The notes beneath the pieces were generated by a model, which was not told the origin of the DNA, did not search any database, and was given only the letters and a program-made list of their open reading frames with translations. 64,000 nucleotides of DNA from Paenalcaligenes hominis_A (GTDB lineage Bacteria; Pseudomonadota; Gammaproteobacteria; Burkholderiales; Burkholderiaceae_B), in the NCBI RefSeq assembly GCF_041359055.1, contig NZ_JBGJKZ010000001.1, positions 756,668 through 820,667 of the forward strand, in the 5' to 3' direction. Every line of letters begins with the position of its first letter. Within the stretch, counting starts at the first letter, position 1. The translations under genes and the position numbers were made by a program. Positions 9,122 through 17,986 of the stretch are shown piece by piece.

Positions 9122-9930
9122 TGCAGCGTTTTTCTATGCCCCTTCTTTCGGTAAATTACCGTTGGCTCAATCAACTGGCTAATACACTTGCTGTACTGGC
9201 TGTGTTAGCTGTGGTGGCTAGTGCGTTGGTGTGGCTAACGCGCTTACCGTATTTTGTTGTAGATACGCTTAAAATCGAAGGGGTCAATAACGAGGCCTTA
9301 GTTTATGTCACCCCAGATGCGGTTCACGCCACTATTGCTGGGCAGTTAAAAGGAAATTTTTTTAGTATTAATTTAGATGAATCCAGAGCGCTACTTGAAA
9401 AAGCGCCTTGGGTGCGTCGAGCGCAAGTGCGTCGCGTGTGGCCCAACACCTTACAGGTTAAAATAGAAGAGCAGCAGCCTTTAGCGTATTGGAATGAGTC
9501 CGATATGATTAACACATGGGGTGAGCCATTTGCGGCAAACGAGGCCGTTATTGTCGAGGGTACTTTCCTACCACAATTGCGTGGCCCTGCAAACTCAGAG
9601 CGCTTAGTCGTACAACGCTATGCTGAGGTCACGCAATGGCTAACTCCGCTGGGGGTCAGTATCCAACAGCTAAATTTAAGTCCACGTTATGCGTGGGAGG
9701 TGGTTCTGTCCGATGGCATTCGTTTGCAATTAGGGCGTGATCCTGCCGCGGATATAGCCGACTTGCATGGTACATCCGGAGCCATCGATTTTGCAGCGCG
9801 TTTAGAGCGCTTTGTGCAAGCGTGGCCTACATTGCACGAGCGCTTAGATGGTCGCACCATCCAAACTGCTGACTTACGCTATAGCAACGGGTTTGCCATT
9901 AGCTTAGCGCCTCTTAAACCTACTGAATGA
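9121..9930 (+). CDS. ftsQ: Cell division protein FtsQ
   Basis: Bitopic inner-membrane divisome scaffold that links the early cytoplasmic and late periplasmic division proteins. 269 residues: a short cytoplasmic N-terminus, one transmembrane helix at about 22-41 (alanine/valine/leucine-rich), then a POTRA domain (DTLKIEGVNNEALVYVTPDA onwards) and the FtsQ beta domain with APWVRRAQVRRVWPNTLQVK. Identification rests on architecture and its place between ddlB and ftsA. It is separated from ftsA by 13 bases. Confidence 0.93.
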   Translation: MQRFSMPLLSVNYRWLNQLANTLAVLAVLAVVASALVWLTRLPYFVVDTLKIEGVNNEALVYVTPDAVHATIAGQLKGNFFSINLDESRALLEKAPWVRRAQVRRVWPNTLQVKIEEQQPLAYWNESDMINTWGEPFAANEAVIVEGTFLPQLRGPANSERLVVQRYAEVTQWLTPLGVSIQQLNLSPRYAWEVVLSDGIRLQLGRDPAADIADLHGTSGAIDFAARLERFVQAWPTLHERLDGRTIQTADLRYSNGFAISLAPLKPTE

Positions 9931-9943
9931 AATAGAAAATTTT

Positions 9944-11170
9944 ATGACCCGTGATAATAAGGATCTGATCGTAGCATTAGACATTGGCACAAACAAAGTC
10001 GCTGCCGTGGTAGCCGAGGTGTTGCCAGAAGGGCGGTTTGAGGTTCTGGGTTTAGGTCAACACGAGTCCATGGGAATGCGTAAAGGCGTGGTCGTGAATA
10101 TTGAGGCCACGGTAAACTCTATTCAGCGGGCACTCGAAGAGGCTGAGTTAATGGCCGATTGTAAAATTGGGGGTGTTTACGCGGGCATTTCAGGCAGTCA
10201 TATCCGAAGTCTAAATTCCAGCGGCATGGTTGCAGTCAAAGACAAAGAGGTCACTGCTACCGATGTAGCTCGAGTTATTGAAACAGCCCAGGCTGTGAAT
10301 ATTCCGCTTGATCAGCAAGTATTACATGTGCTGGAACAAGAATTCATTGTGGACGCCCAAGAGGACATTAAAGACCCTATCGGAATGAGCGGGTTCCGGC
10401 TTGAGGTGCGTGTTCATATTGTGACAGCCACTGTGTCCTCCACCCAAAATATTGAGCGATGCGTGCGTCGATGTGGCTTAGAAGTGCAAGAGCTAATGCT
10501 TGCGCCATTAGCCTCCAGTTTGGCGTGTTTAACCGAAGACGAAAAAGAATTAGGGGTTTTACTTATCGATATTGGCAGCGGGACCACTGATATAGCTATA
10601 TATACGGGTGGCTCAATACGTCATACTCATGTTATTCCTATAGCAGGCGATCAAATTACCAATGATATTGCAACGATGTTGCGTACCCCCATGCCTGATG
10701 CCGAGGAAATTAAGTTACGTTATGGTTTGGCCCGCGAGGAAATTGCTGGGCCCCAAGAGTTGATTGAGGTGCCGGGTTTGGGCGATCGCCCTAATCGCCA
10801 AGTCAAACGCCACGCTTTAGGCGCAGTTATAGAGCCACGCGTAGAGGAGCTGTTCCAGTTGGTGCAGCAAAGCGTGCGTGAGTCCGGGTACGAGGATTTA
10901 TTGGCTTCGGGGGTAGTGATTACTGGTGGTACAGCACTTTTGCCAGGTATTGCCGAAGTAGCTGAGGATGTGTTTTTAAAGCCAGTGCGGGTGGCTATGC
11001 CCATCTATCAGGGTAGTTTGGCCGATATGATGCGCAATCCACGTTTTTCTACCGCTATGGGCTTGTTGTGCCAGGCTCGTCAAGAGCACGGTCAGGGCCG
11101 CAAAGTCACCCGTAAAGAAGGCCGATTTAAAAATATGGTTGCAAAAGCCAAAGAATGGTTTATGAATTAA
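9944..11170 (+). CDS. ftsA: Cell division protein FtsA
   Basis: Actin-like ATPase that anchors FtsZ filaments to the membrane and recruits later division proteins. 408 residues. The phosphate 1 loop ALDIGTNKVAAVVAEV, the phosphate 2 segment LLIDIGSGTTDIAIY and the adenosine loop VVITGGTALLPGI are clear. The C-terminal end (FKNMVAKAKEWFMN) is an amphipathic membrane-targeting helix. Directly upstream of ftsZ with a 94-base gap that carries a small hairpin. Confidence 0.97.
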   Translation: MTRDNKDLIVALDIGTNKVAAVVAEVLPEGRFEVLGLGQHESMGMRKGVVVNIEATVNSIQRALEEAELMADCKIGGVYAGISGSHIRSLNSSGMVAVKDKEVTATDVARVIETAQAVNIPLDQQVLHVLEQEFIVDAQEDIKDPIGMSGFRLEVRVHIVTATVSSTQNIERCVRRCGLEVQELMLAPLASSLACLTEDEKELGVLLIDIGSGTTDIAIYTGGSIRHTHVIPIAGDQITNDIATMLRTPMPDAEEIKLRYGLAREEIAGPQELIEVPGLGDRPNRQVKRHALGAVIEPRVEELFQLVQQSVRESGYEDLLASGVVITGGTALLPGIAEVAEDVFLKPVRVAMPIYQGSLADMMRNPRFSTAMGLLCQARQEHGQGRKVTRKEGRFKNMVAKAKEWFMN

Positions 11171-11222
11171 GGGTCAGACTTTGCTACAAAGGATGATTGC
11201 AGTCAATGTGGTTTATCGGGGA

Positions 11223-11241
11223 GGCAAGACGTTTTCTTGCC
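11223..11241 (+). promoter_or_regulatory. Hairpin in the ftsZ leader
   Basis: A perfect 7-bp inverted repeat, GGCAAGA and TCTTGCC, separated by a five-base loop, lies in the ftsA-ftsZ gap and ends 23 bases before the ftsZ ATG. No T-tract follows, so it is not an intrinsic terminator. It could stabilise or expose the ftsZ ribosome-binding region (GAGGG near 11253) or protect a processed mRNA end. Function is inferred only. Confidence 0.4.
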
Positions 11242-11264
11242 AATATTAAAGCGAGGGAATCTAA

Positions 11265-12464
11265 ATGATGAACTTTGAAATACTAGATACCAACGGTAAC
11301 TCAACCGTTATCAAGGTAATCGGTGTAGGTGGCGCAGGTGGCAATGCAGTCACACATATGATTCATTCAGGTGTGCAAGGCGTTGAATTTATTTGTGCTA
11401 ATACAGATGCACAAGCACTGGCTAGCAGCGAAGCACCTATTCAAATTGCCCTAGGTCGATCTGGCCTTGGTGCAGGTGCTAAGCCAGACCAAGGTCGGGC
11501 GGCAGCAGAAACAGCGCGTGATGAAATCCGTAAGGTCCTAGACGGGGCTCATATGGTGTTTATCACTGCAGGTATGGGCGGAGGCACCGGTACAGGCGCT
11601 AGCCCTATTGTGGCTGAGGTTGCCAAAGAGCTAGGCATCCTTACAGTGGGTGTGGTGACCAAGCCATTCCACTTCGAAGGACGTCGCCGCATGGATACCG
11701 CAAACTCTGGCATTGCCGAGTTATCAAAACATGTACATTCATTAATTGTAGTGCTGAATGAAAACCTCTACGATTTAATGGATGATGACGCAACCCAAGA
11801 AGACTGCTTTAAAGTAGCCGATGACGTATTACATAATGCGTGTGCGGGTATTGCTGAAATTATTAACGTCGAAGGTAACGTTAACGTTGACTTTGAAGAC
11901 GTGAAAACTATTATGGGCGAGCAAGGTCAGGCCATGATGGGTATAGCCGTCGCTTCTGGCGAAGGTCGTGCTCGTGAAGCCGCAGAGCGCGCGATTGCCT
12001 GCCCATTGCTTGAAGGCGTTGATTTGCATGGTGCACGTGGTGTGTTGGTTAACATCACAGCAGGTCGCGATCTTAAACTGCGTGAAACGCGTGAAATTAT
12101 GGATATTATCCAAAGTTACGCAGCCGAAGACGCGCACGTTATCTTTGGTACAGCTTATGACGACAGCATGGGCGACAGCCTACGCGTAACCGTTGTGGCA
12201 ACGGGTTTAGGACGTCAACAAGCTCGTCCCCAGTTAGTTCAAACTCCTGTTGCAGAGCCAGTGCTACGCACAGGAACAGACAATGAGCCTGCCGTGTCCG
12301 AGCCTGTTACTACCCAAGAGCCCGAAGCCGAGGTGACACCTCCTTCAATTCCATCAGTTATGCGTACACGCAACACTGAAGCCTCTTCGCAAGTACGGGC
12401 ATTAGAAACATCTGGCATGGATCGTTTTGACATTCCTACGTACTTACGTAAGCAAGCCGATTAA
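11265..12464 (+). CDS. ftsZ: Cell division protein FtsZ
   Basis: Tubulin-like GTPase that forms the cytokinetic Z-ring. 399 residues. The GTP-binding signature GGGTGTG is at 105-111, the N-terminal VGGAGGNAV at 21-29, and the T7 loop NVDFEDVKT supplies the GTPase aspartates. A variable Pro/Glu/Thr-rich linker follows from about 320, ending in the conserved C-terminal peptide DIPTYLRKQ (389-397) that binds FtsA. A GAGGG sequence precedes the start; ATG at 11265 or the adjacent ATG at 11268 could be used. It is the last gene of the murE-ftsZ run. Confidence 0.98.
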   Translation: MMNFEILDTNGNSTVIKVIGVGGAGGNAVTHMIHSGVQGVEFICANTDAQALASSEAPIQIALGRSGLGAGAKPDQGRAAAETARDEIRKVLDGAHMVFITAGMGGGTGTGASPIVAEVAKELGILTVGVVTKPFHFEGRRRMDTANSGIAELSKHVHSLIVVLNENLYDLMDDDATQEDCFKVADDVLHNACAGIAEIINVEGNVNVDFEDVKTIMGEQGQAMMGIAVASGEGRAREAAERAIACPLLEGVDLHGARGVLVNITAGRDLKLRETREIMDIIQSYAAEDAHVIFGTAYDDSMGDSLRVTVVATGLGRQQARPQLVQTPVAEPVLRTGTDNEPAVSEPVTTQEPEAEVTPPSIPSVMRTRNTEASSQVRALETSGMDRFDIPTYLRKQAD

Positions 12465-12494
12465 TCACCTAACCCCGATAGGTGAGCTCTCGCA

Positions 12495-12523
12495 GGTCAG
12501 TTAGATACATTATCTAACTGACC
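12495..12523. repeat. Perfect 13-bp inverted repeat between ftsZ and lpxC
   Basis: GGTCAGTTAGATA is followed after a three-base spacer by its exact reverse complement. As RNA it would form a strong hairpin, but only CTTTG follows, so a standard U-tract is missing. It sits 31 bases after ftsZ and just upstream of a likely lpxC promoter. It may be a weak terminator of the dcw operon, an mRNA 3' end stabiliser, or a dimeric repressor site for lpxC. A smaller repeat (CACCTA/TAGGTG) lies just before it, right after the ftsZ stop. Confidence 0.5.
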
Positions 12524-12525
12524 CT

Positions 12526-12556
12526 TTGAGCCGGTTCGTTTAGTATGTTTTATAAT
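12526..12556 (+). promoter_or_regulatory. Putative lpxC promoter
   Basis: A perfect -10 hexamer TATAAT (12551-12556) is preceded by TTGAGC (12526-12531) with a long 19-base spacer. Transcription would begin near 12563, about 26 bases before the lpxC ATG. The -10 is convincing, the -35 is weak. Confidence 0.5.
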
Positions 12557-12588
12557 ATCGGGTGTTATAGTATTTATTTTCATTATCT

Positions 12589-13515
12589 ATGTTACGTCAG
12601 CGCACTTTAGCCACCGTTGTAAGCACCAAAGGAATAGGCTTGCATTCGGGTCGTCTAGTAGAAATTACTTTACGCCCTGCCAAGCCCAATACTGGTATTG
12701 TGTTTCATCGTATTGATCTCGATCCTGTAGTGACTATTCCCGCCCAAGCCCACTATGTGGGGGGGACAACAATGGCCTCTGTTTTACAAAAAGACGGTGT
12801 ACGTGTTTCTACTGTAGAGCACTTAATGTCCGCTTTGGCTGGCTTAGGCATTGATAATTTGCACATAGATATTTCTGCCGAAGAAGTTCCTATTATGGAC
12901 GGCAGTGCGGGTACATTTGTGTACTTGTTGCGTTCAGCAGGGCTCCAAGAGCAACCTGCACCCAAACAGTTTTTACGTGTGTTAAAACCCATCGAGGTCC
13001 GAGAAGGCGAGGGCGAGCAGGTCAAATGGGCCCGACTCGAGCCTTACGACGGTTTTTGTTTACAGTTTTCTATCGATTTCCGGCATCCTGCGATTGATGC
13101 AACAGCAAATTTTGCTGAGGTCGATTTTGCAAAAGACTCATACGTTAAAACCGTAGCCAGAGCGCGTACTTTTGGTTTTGCCAGCGAAGTCGAGGCTATG
13201 CGTGCCGCGGGCTTAGCGCGTGGTGGAAGCTTAGATAATGCCATTGTGATGGACGAGTTTCGAGTTCTTAATGCAGATGGTTTGCGTTACGAGGACGAGT
13301 TCGTAAAACACAAAATTTTGGATGCTATTGGCGATTTATACTTAATCGGTCATCCTTTAGTAGCACGTTATGTAGCGTGTAAATCAGGTCACGGTTTAAA
13401 TAACCAGTTAGCGCGTGCGTTGCTAGCAGCGTCTGACAGCTGGGAACTCGTTACCTATACCGAAGAAGCACCGGCCTCTGTGCCGTATGTGCGCGAATGG
13501 AAACACGCTTATTAA
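12589..13515 (+). CDS. lpxC: UDP-3-O-acyl-N-acetylglucosamine deacetylase LpxC
   Basis: Zinc-dependent deacetylase catalysing the committed step of lipid A synthesis. 308 residues, the family's usual length. Zinc ligands are expected at H78 (in VEHLMSAL), H241 and D245 (in HKILDAIGDL), with catalytic H268 (in KSGHGLNNQ); the MDGSAG motif is at 103-108. The leader has no recognisable Shine-Dalgarno before ATG 12589, only an A/T-rich run. Position after ftsZ is the standard proteobacterial arrangement. Confidence 0.97.
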   Translation: MLRQRTLATVVSTKGIGLHSGRLVEITLRPAKPNTGIVFHRIDLDPVVTIPAQAHYVGGTTMASVLQKDGVRVSTVEHLMSALAGLGIDNLHIDISAEEVPIMDGSAGTFVYLLRSAGLQEQPAPKQFLRVLKPIEVREGEGEQVKWARLEPYDGFCLQFSIDFRHPAIDATANFAEVDFAKDSYVKTVARARTFGFASEVEAMRAAGLARGGSLDNAIVMDEFRVLNADGLRYEDEFVKHKILDAIGDLYLIGHPLVARYVACKSGHGLNNQLARALLAASDSWELVTYTEEAPASVPYVREWKHAY

Positions 13516-13545
13516 TCACGCATGGTTAAGGGCTGATGCCAAGGC

Positions 13546-14031
13546 TCAGCCTTTATGCTTGGTATGTCTATTTAACAAGCGTTCTACCGCTTGTGCTAAA
13601 GGGCCTTCTTCTAAAGATTGATTTAGCTGCTCAAATGCAGCAAGCCCTGTGCCATCAATGCCCGCCCCACCTTGACGTACTTGTCCTAAGGGTTCCATAC
13701 CCGTAAAAAGTACGGATTGGATCTGTAGTTGGACTTGATTACACTTCCAAACAGATTGGTTTAGCTTAGCAATTAGCGTAGGCAGCATTTGCCGTAGTTT
13801 GGTGGCATGCGCAGCGCTGGGAACTGCTAGGGTCACTGTTTGTCTATCTATATGAGCCACTCTGCAGCTGCGCATTGCAGCCGGAAGTTGGCTATGAATA
13901 AATTGCTCTAACTCTAAATAATGTTGTGCTGTAGACAGGATCTGTTTGGGATCTTGTTTCAGCCACCCAGCAATAGGGCTGGCTGGTTCACTAGAGCGAG
14001 TACTGAAGCGTTTAAAAAAAGCCCTAGACAT
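13546..14031 (-). CDS. dciA: DciA-like protein (DUF721)
   Basis: Small basic protein resembling the DUF721/DciA family, the ancestral loader of the DnaB replicative helicase in bacteria without DnaC. I place the start at ATG 14031 (161 residues), because the longer reading from 14100 would cover the start region of the divergent peptidase gene. The core (about 30-120) has the family's pattern of short helices and strands, including AVPSAAHATKLRQMLPTL. It lies convergent to lpxC and divergent from the M23 peptidase, the same order as in Bordetella. The family call rests on pattern and context; the loading role is inferred from the family. Confidence 0.7.
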   Translation of the reverse strand: MSRAFFKRFSTRSSEPASPIAGWLKQDPKQILSTAQHYLELEQFIHSQLPAAMRSCRVAHIDRQTVTLAVPSAAHATKLRQMLPTLIAKLNQSVWKCNQVQLQIQSVLFTGMEPLGQVRQGGAGIDGTGLAAFEQLNQSLEEGPLAQAVERLLNRHTKHKG

Positions 14032-14044
14032 AAGGATTAATTGT

Positions 14045-14941
14045 TTGAATAAGTTAAAGAATTCGCGGCTACGCTTAAAAGCTCTGCGGACTTTGGCCAT
14101 TGGTTTAGGAATTAGCGTTTCCGCCGTAGCGGGGGCTTTAGTCCAATCAAAAATGGGTACAAAACAGTTGGACCCTACCCAAGTGGTGCTATTAAACCAG
14201 GCTCAAGAACGTGATGCTTTATATGTACAACAAAGTGTACAGCAGTTAGCCCAACGTTTAGGCGACCTACAAGCCAAGGTCATTGAAATGGAAAGTTTAG
14301 GCCGGCGTATTGCTGAGCATGCGGGTGTTCAATACACAGACCCCGAGCTATTGCAACAAATGGAACAGGAAGACCTCGCCCCAAAACTAAGCAGTGCTCA
14401 GGATCTAGGCCGAGAGCTAGATACTTTATATTATAGTCTGTCTGAGCGCCAAGACTGGTTCACAATGCTTGATACCGTATTAAGCCAACGTTTAGGTAAT
14501 CAAGCGCGTTTTCCAGCTATACACCCAGTTCATCGTAGTTATGTTAGCTCTGGTTATGGGTGGCGACGTCATCCCATTACCGGACGCCACACTTTACACG
14601 AAGGCATGGATTTTTCTGCGCCCGTAGGCACGCCTATTGTGGCAGCCTCAGGTGGTATAGTGACAGAGGCGCGTTATCGTAGTGGGTATGGCAAGACGGT
14701 AGAAATTGCTCATGGCGATGGTTTGATAACGCGTTATGCGCATGCCTCATCCATTTTAGTGCGATTAGGGGATGTGGTCGAAAAAGGACAGCTCATAGCC
14801 CGAGTCGGGGCCACCGGACAGGTCACGGGTGCGCATTTGCATTTCGAGGTGCGTCTTGAAGATCAGCCTTTAGACCCAATTTTATTTCTACCTAAAGAGT
14901 ATTCTGATACGCTATTGGTTCAATCCGATACGACAAAATAG
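14045..14941 (+). CDS. M23 family peptidoglycan metallopeptidase
   Basis: LytM-type zinc endopeptidase expected to cleave peptide cross-links in the periplasm. I choose TTG 14045 because AAGGA (14032-14036) sits 8 bases before it; this gives 298 residues and leaves 13 bases to the divergent dciA start. The N-terminus is a membrane anchor or signal (TLAIGLGISVSAVAGALVQS), followed by a Gln-rich coiled-coil region to about 140. The C-terminal LytM domain keeps the zinc ligands in HEGMDF and HLHFE, with YGWRRHPITG before them, so it looks catalytically active. It could also regulate an amidase. Gene order lpxC-dciA-M23-secA is conserved in relatives. Confidence 0.88.
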   Translation: MNKLKNSRLRLKALRTLAIGLGISVSAVAGALVQSKMGTKQLDPTQVVLLNQAQERDALYVQQSVQQLAQRLGDLQAKVIEMESLGRRIAEHAGVQYTDPELLQQMEQEDLAPKLSSAQDLGRELDTLYYSLSERQDWFTMLDTVLSQRLGNQARFPAIHPVHRSYVSSGYGWRRHPITGRHTLHEGMDFSAPVGTPIVAASGGIVTEARYRSGYGKTVEIAHGDGLITRYAHASSILVRLGDVVEKGQLIARVGATGQVTGAHLHFEVRLEDQPLDPILFLPKEYSDTLLVQSDTTK

Positions 14942-15067
14942 TCTTTTTGGCATCTAGCTGCGTTAAACTGTATTGTTATGTTGCCAGTTTTCCCTTAACC
15001 CGAATAATAGGAATGGGAGTAGGCATGTAGTATTACATGCTGTGAATCTTACCAATACGATACAAGA

Positions 15068-17797
15068 ATGGTTTCTTTGCTCAGAAAGCTTTTCGGTAGC
15101 CGCAACGATAGGCTGCTTAAACAGTACCGCAAGCAGGTTGCACAGATCAACGCGCTTGAACCCACCTTCGAGGCCCTAAGCGATGACGAATTGCGGGCAA
15201 AAACAGCTGAGTTTCGTCAGCGCCTGGCCGATGGTAAATCGTTAAACTCTTTGCTGCCTGAAGCCTTTGCTGTAGTGCGCGAAGGGTCTAAACGCGTGTA
15301 CAACATGCGTCACTTTGATGTGCAGTTACTTGGCTCCATTGCGTTACACAATGGCAAGATTGCCGAAATGCGCACGGGCGAGGGTAAAACCTTAATGGCA
15401 ACCCTAGCGGTGTACCTCAATGCACTAACCAGTAAAGGGGTGCATGTGGTTACGGTCAACGATTACCTAGCACGCCGCGATGCTGAAACCATGGGCAAGC
15501 TCTATAATTTCCTTGGGCTAACGGTAGGCGTAGTGGTGCCAAACCAGTCTAACGAGGAAAAAAAAGCCGCTTACCAATCCGATATTACCTACGGTACAAA
15601 TAACGAGTTTGGGTTTGACTACTTGCGCGATAACATGGAATACCATGCGTCCGAGCGTCGTCAGCGCGGCTTGCATTTTGCTATTGTGGACGAGGTTGAC
15701 TCCATCCTGATTGACGAGGCGCGTACGCCTTTGATCATTTCAGGCCAAGCAGACGACAACACAGCGCTGTACCAAGCGATTAATGTGGTGCCGCCTATGC
15801 TGACTCGCATGCAAGAAGAACCCAAACCCCAAGAGCCCGAGCCCGAGGGCGATTATTGGGTTGATGAGAAAGCCCAGCAAATTCATATGTCCGAAGCAGG
15901 GCACGAAAAAGCCGAAAAGATTCTAACCGAATTGGGGTTATTGCCTGCAGGTGAATCCTTATACGAGCCACGACATATTTCGCTTATGCACCATATTATG
16001 GTGGCTTTGCGTGCCCACAATTTATTTTTCCGTGATCAGCATTATGTGGTTCAAAACGATGAGATTGTCATTGTTGACGAGTTCACTGGTCGTTTGATGT
16101 CAGGGCGTCGTTGGTCCGAGGGCTTGCACCAAGCTGTCGAGGCCAAAGAAGGCGTTGCCATTCAAAGCGAAAACCAAACCATGGCCTCTATTACCTTCCA
16201 AAACTACTTCCGTATGTACGAAAAGTTAGGGGGTATGACAGGTACTGCTGATACCGAGGCCTTTGAGTTCCAAGAAATTTACAGCTTGGAAACGGTCATC
16301 ATTCCTACCAACCGTCCTATGGTTCGGGTCGATCAAAACGATCAGGTTTTCAAAACAGACAAAGAAAAGTACGCGGCTATTTTGGCTGATATCAAAGACT
16401 GTTATGAGCGTGGTCAGCCTGTTTTGGTTGGTACTACTAGTATTGAAAACTCTGAGCTCTTAGCTGGCTTACTCCAAGCCGAAGGCCTACCGCACGAGGT
16501 ATTAAATGCCAAACAGCACGAACGCGAGGCTCAAATTGTTGCCGACGCAGGCAAGCCGGGCAGTGTAACCATCGCCACGAATATGGCTGGCCGAGGCACA
16601 GATATTGTATTAGGTGGTTCTATAGAGCGTTTTGTGACGGCAGTTCAAGACGACGAAAACCTAAGCCCCGAGCAAAAAGCCGAACAAATCGAAGCCATCC
16701 GTGCCGAATGGCGTCCGCTTAACGAGCAGGTTAAGGCGGCGGGTGGTTTACGTATTATTGGTACCGAGCGCCACGAGTCACGTCGTATTGATAATCAGTT
16801 ACGTGGTCGGGCAGGTCGCCAAGGTGATCCCGGTTCATCGCGTTTTTATCTGTCTCTTGATGACTCGCTAATGCGCATTTTTGCTGGGGATCGTGTCCGC
16901 AATATTATGGAGCGTTTGCGCTTACCCGAGGGCGAGCCTATCGAGGCGCGTATGGTAACGCGTTCTATAGAATCAGCCCAACGCAAGGTTGAGGCTCGCA
17001 ACTTTGATATTCGCAAACAGCTGCTGCAGTTTGATGACGTGGCTAACGATCAACGTAAAGTCATTTACGCACAGCGTAACGAGGTACTGGAGTCCACCGA
17101 TATTAGCGCCAATATTGCGTATATGCGCGAAGCGTCTCTAACGGATTTCTTCCATCAGTATGTGCCCGAGGAAAGCATGGAAGAGCAGTGGGATATCTCT
17201 GGCTTACAAACCGCTCTAGCCAGTCAGTTCCATCTAGAGGTCGATGTGTTGGGAATGGTGGAAAAAGAAACCCATCTTTCCGAAGAAGACCTATTAGACC
17301 GCGTTGTCGAGGCCTCTAAGCTAGCACTAGATGAAAAAGTCGCCTTGGTTGGTCTAGAGCAATGGGGTAGCTTTGAACGTGCCATTATGTTGCAGTCCAT
17401 TGATACCCAATGGCGAGCCCATCTTCAGGCTCTAGATCACTTGCGCCAAGGTATTCATTTGCGTGGGTATGCTCAAAAAGACCCTAAACAGGAATACAAG
17501 CGCGAAGCCTTCGAGCTGTTTGCCGAGCTACTTGATCGTATTCGTGACGAGGTGGTGCGCACATTGCTTACCGTACAAATCCAAGCACCTGCGGAAGCCA
17601 CTCCACCACCTGCGGTTGAGCTAGAAAATGTACGTGTACACGCTGCAGACTATGACGAGGCACTCAGCGCTGATCAAGCTGCGCAGGCCGATACGGCGGC
17701 GGTGCCAGCCGCTGATTTGCCTCGGGTAGGTCGCAACGATGACTGCCCATGTGGCAGTGGTAAAAAATACAAACATTGCCATGGCAAGTTAAGTTAA
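15068..17797 (+). CDS. secA: Preprotein translocase ATPase SecA
   Basis: Motor ATPase that drives unfolded proteins through SecYEG. 909 residues, full length. The Walker A motif MRTGEGKT (101-108), the DEVD box in AIVDEVDSILIDEARTPL, the second nucleotide-binding domain with NMAGRGTDIVLGGS and RIIGTERHESRRIDNQLRGR, and a C-terminal zinc-binding tail with C893, C895, C904 and H905 are all present. The tail binds SecB and lipids. No second copy is seen in the window. An intrinsic terminator follows. Confidence 0.98.
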   Translation: MVSLLRKLFGSRNDRLLKQYRKQVAQINALEPTFEALSDDELRAKTAEFRQRLADGKSLNSLLPEAFAVVREGSKRVYNMRHFDVQLLGSIALHNGKIAEMRTGEGKTLMATLAVYLNALTSKGVHVVTVNDYLARRDAETMGKLYNFLGLTVGVVVPNQSNEEKKAAYQSDITYGTNNEFGFDYLRDNMEYHASERRQRGLHFAIVDEVDSILIDEARTPLIISGQADDNTALYQAINVVPPMLTRMQEEPKPQEPEPEGDYWVDEKAQQIHMSEAGHEKAEKILTELGLLPAGESLYEPRHISLMHHIMVALRAHNLFFRDQHYVVQNDEIVIVDEFTGRLMSGRRWSEGLHQAVEAKEGVAIQSENQTMASITFQNYFRMYEKLGGMTGTADTEAFEFQEIYSLETVIIPTNRPMVRVDQNDQVFKTDKEKYAAILADIKDCYERGQPVLVGTTSIENSELLAGLLQAEGLPHEVLNAKQHEREAQIVADAGKPGSVTIATNMAGRGTDIVLGGSIERFVTAVQDDENLSPEQKAEQIEAIRAEWRPLNEQVKAAGGLRIIGTERHESRRIDNQLRGRAGRQGDPGSSRFYLSLDDSLMRIFAGDRVRNIMERLRLPEGEPIEARMVTRSIESAQRKVEARNFDIRKQLLQFDDVANDQRKVIYAQRNEVLESTDISANIAYMREASLTDFFHQYVPEESMEEQWDISGLQTALASQFHLEVDVLGMVEKETHLSEEDLLDRVVEASKLALDEKVALVGLEQWGSFERAIMLQSIDTQWRAHLQALDHLRQGIHLRGYAQKDPKQEYKREAFELFAELLDRIRDEVVRTLLTVQIQAPAEATPPPAVELENVRVHAADYDEALSADQAAQADTAAVPAADLPRVGRNDDCPCGSGKKYKHCHGKLS

Positions 17798-17819
17798 AGG
17801 TATTTTTACATACATCACA

Positions 17820-17850
17820 CCGCCACGGGAAACCGTAGGCGGTTTTTTTT
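17820..17850 (+). terminator. Intrinsic terminator of secA
   Basis: CCGCC-ACGG pairs with CCGT-GGCGG around a GAAA loop (17820-17842, one bulged A) and is followed by eight T. This is a textbook rho-independent terminator. It isolates the downstream transporter operon from secA. Confidence 0.85.
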
Positions 17851-17986
17851 GGGACCTATTCTTTCAAAAAATGAGATTCATTTAGGGGTATATGCCTATT
17901 CTGCTACTTTCCTTAGAGAGGCACTATTAAGGCTTGCTGATGTTTTTTGCATTAATCAGTACAATTTGTCTCACAAAGGGGTAGGT

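Noticed and set aside
12465..12588. Small RNA gene between ftsZ and lpxC
   Set aside because: The inverted repeat is striking but there is no U-tract and no promoter upstream of it; reported as a repeat instead.
13946..14044. Longer M23 peptidase starting at 13946
   Set aside because: The extension is antisense to the dciA coding region, has no signal-like N-terminus, and TTG 14045 has a good Shine-Dalgarno at the right distance.
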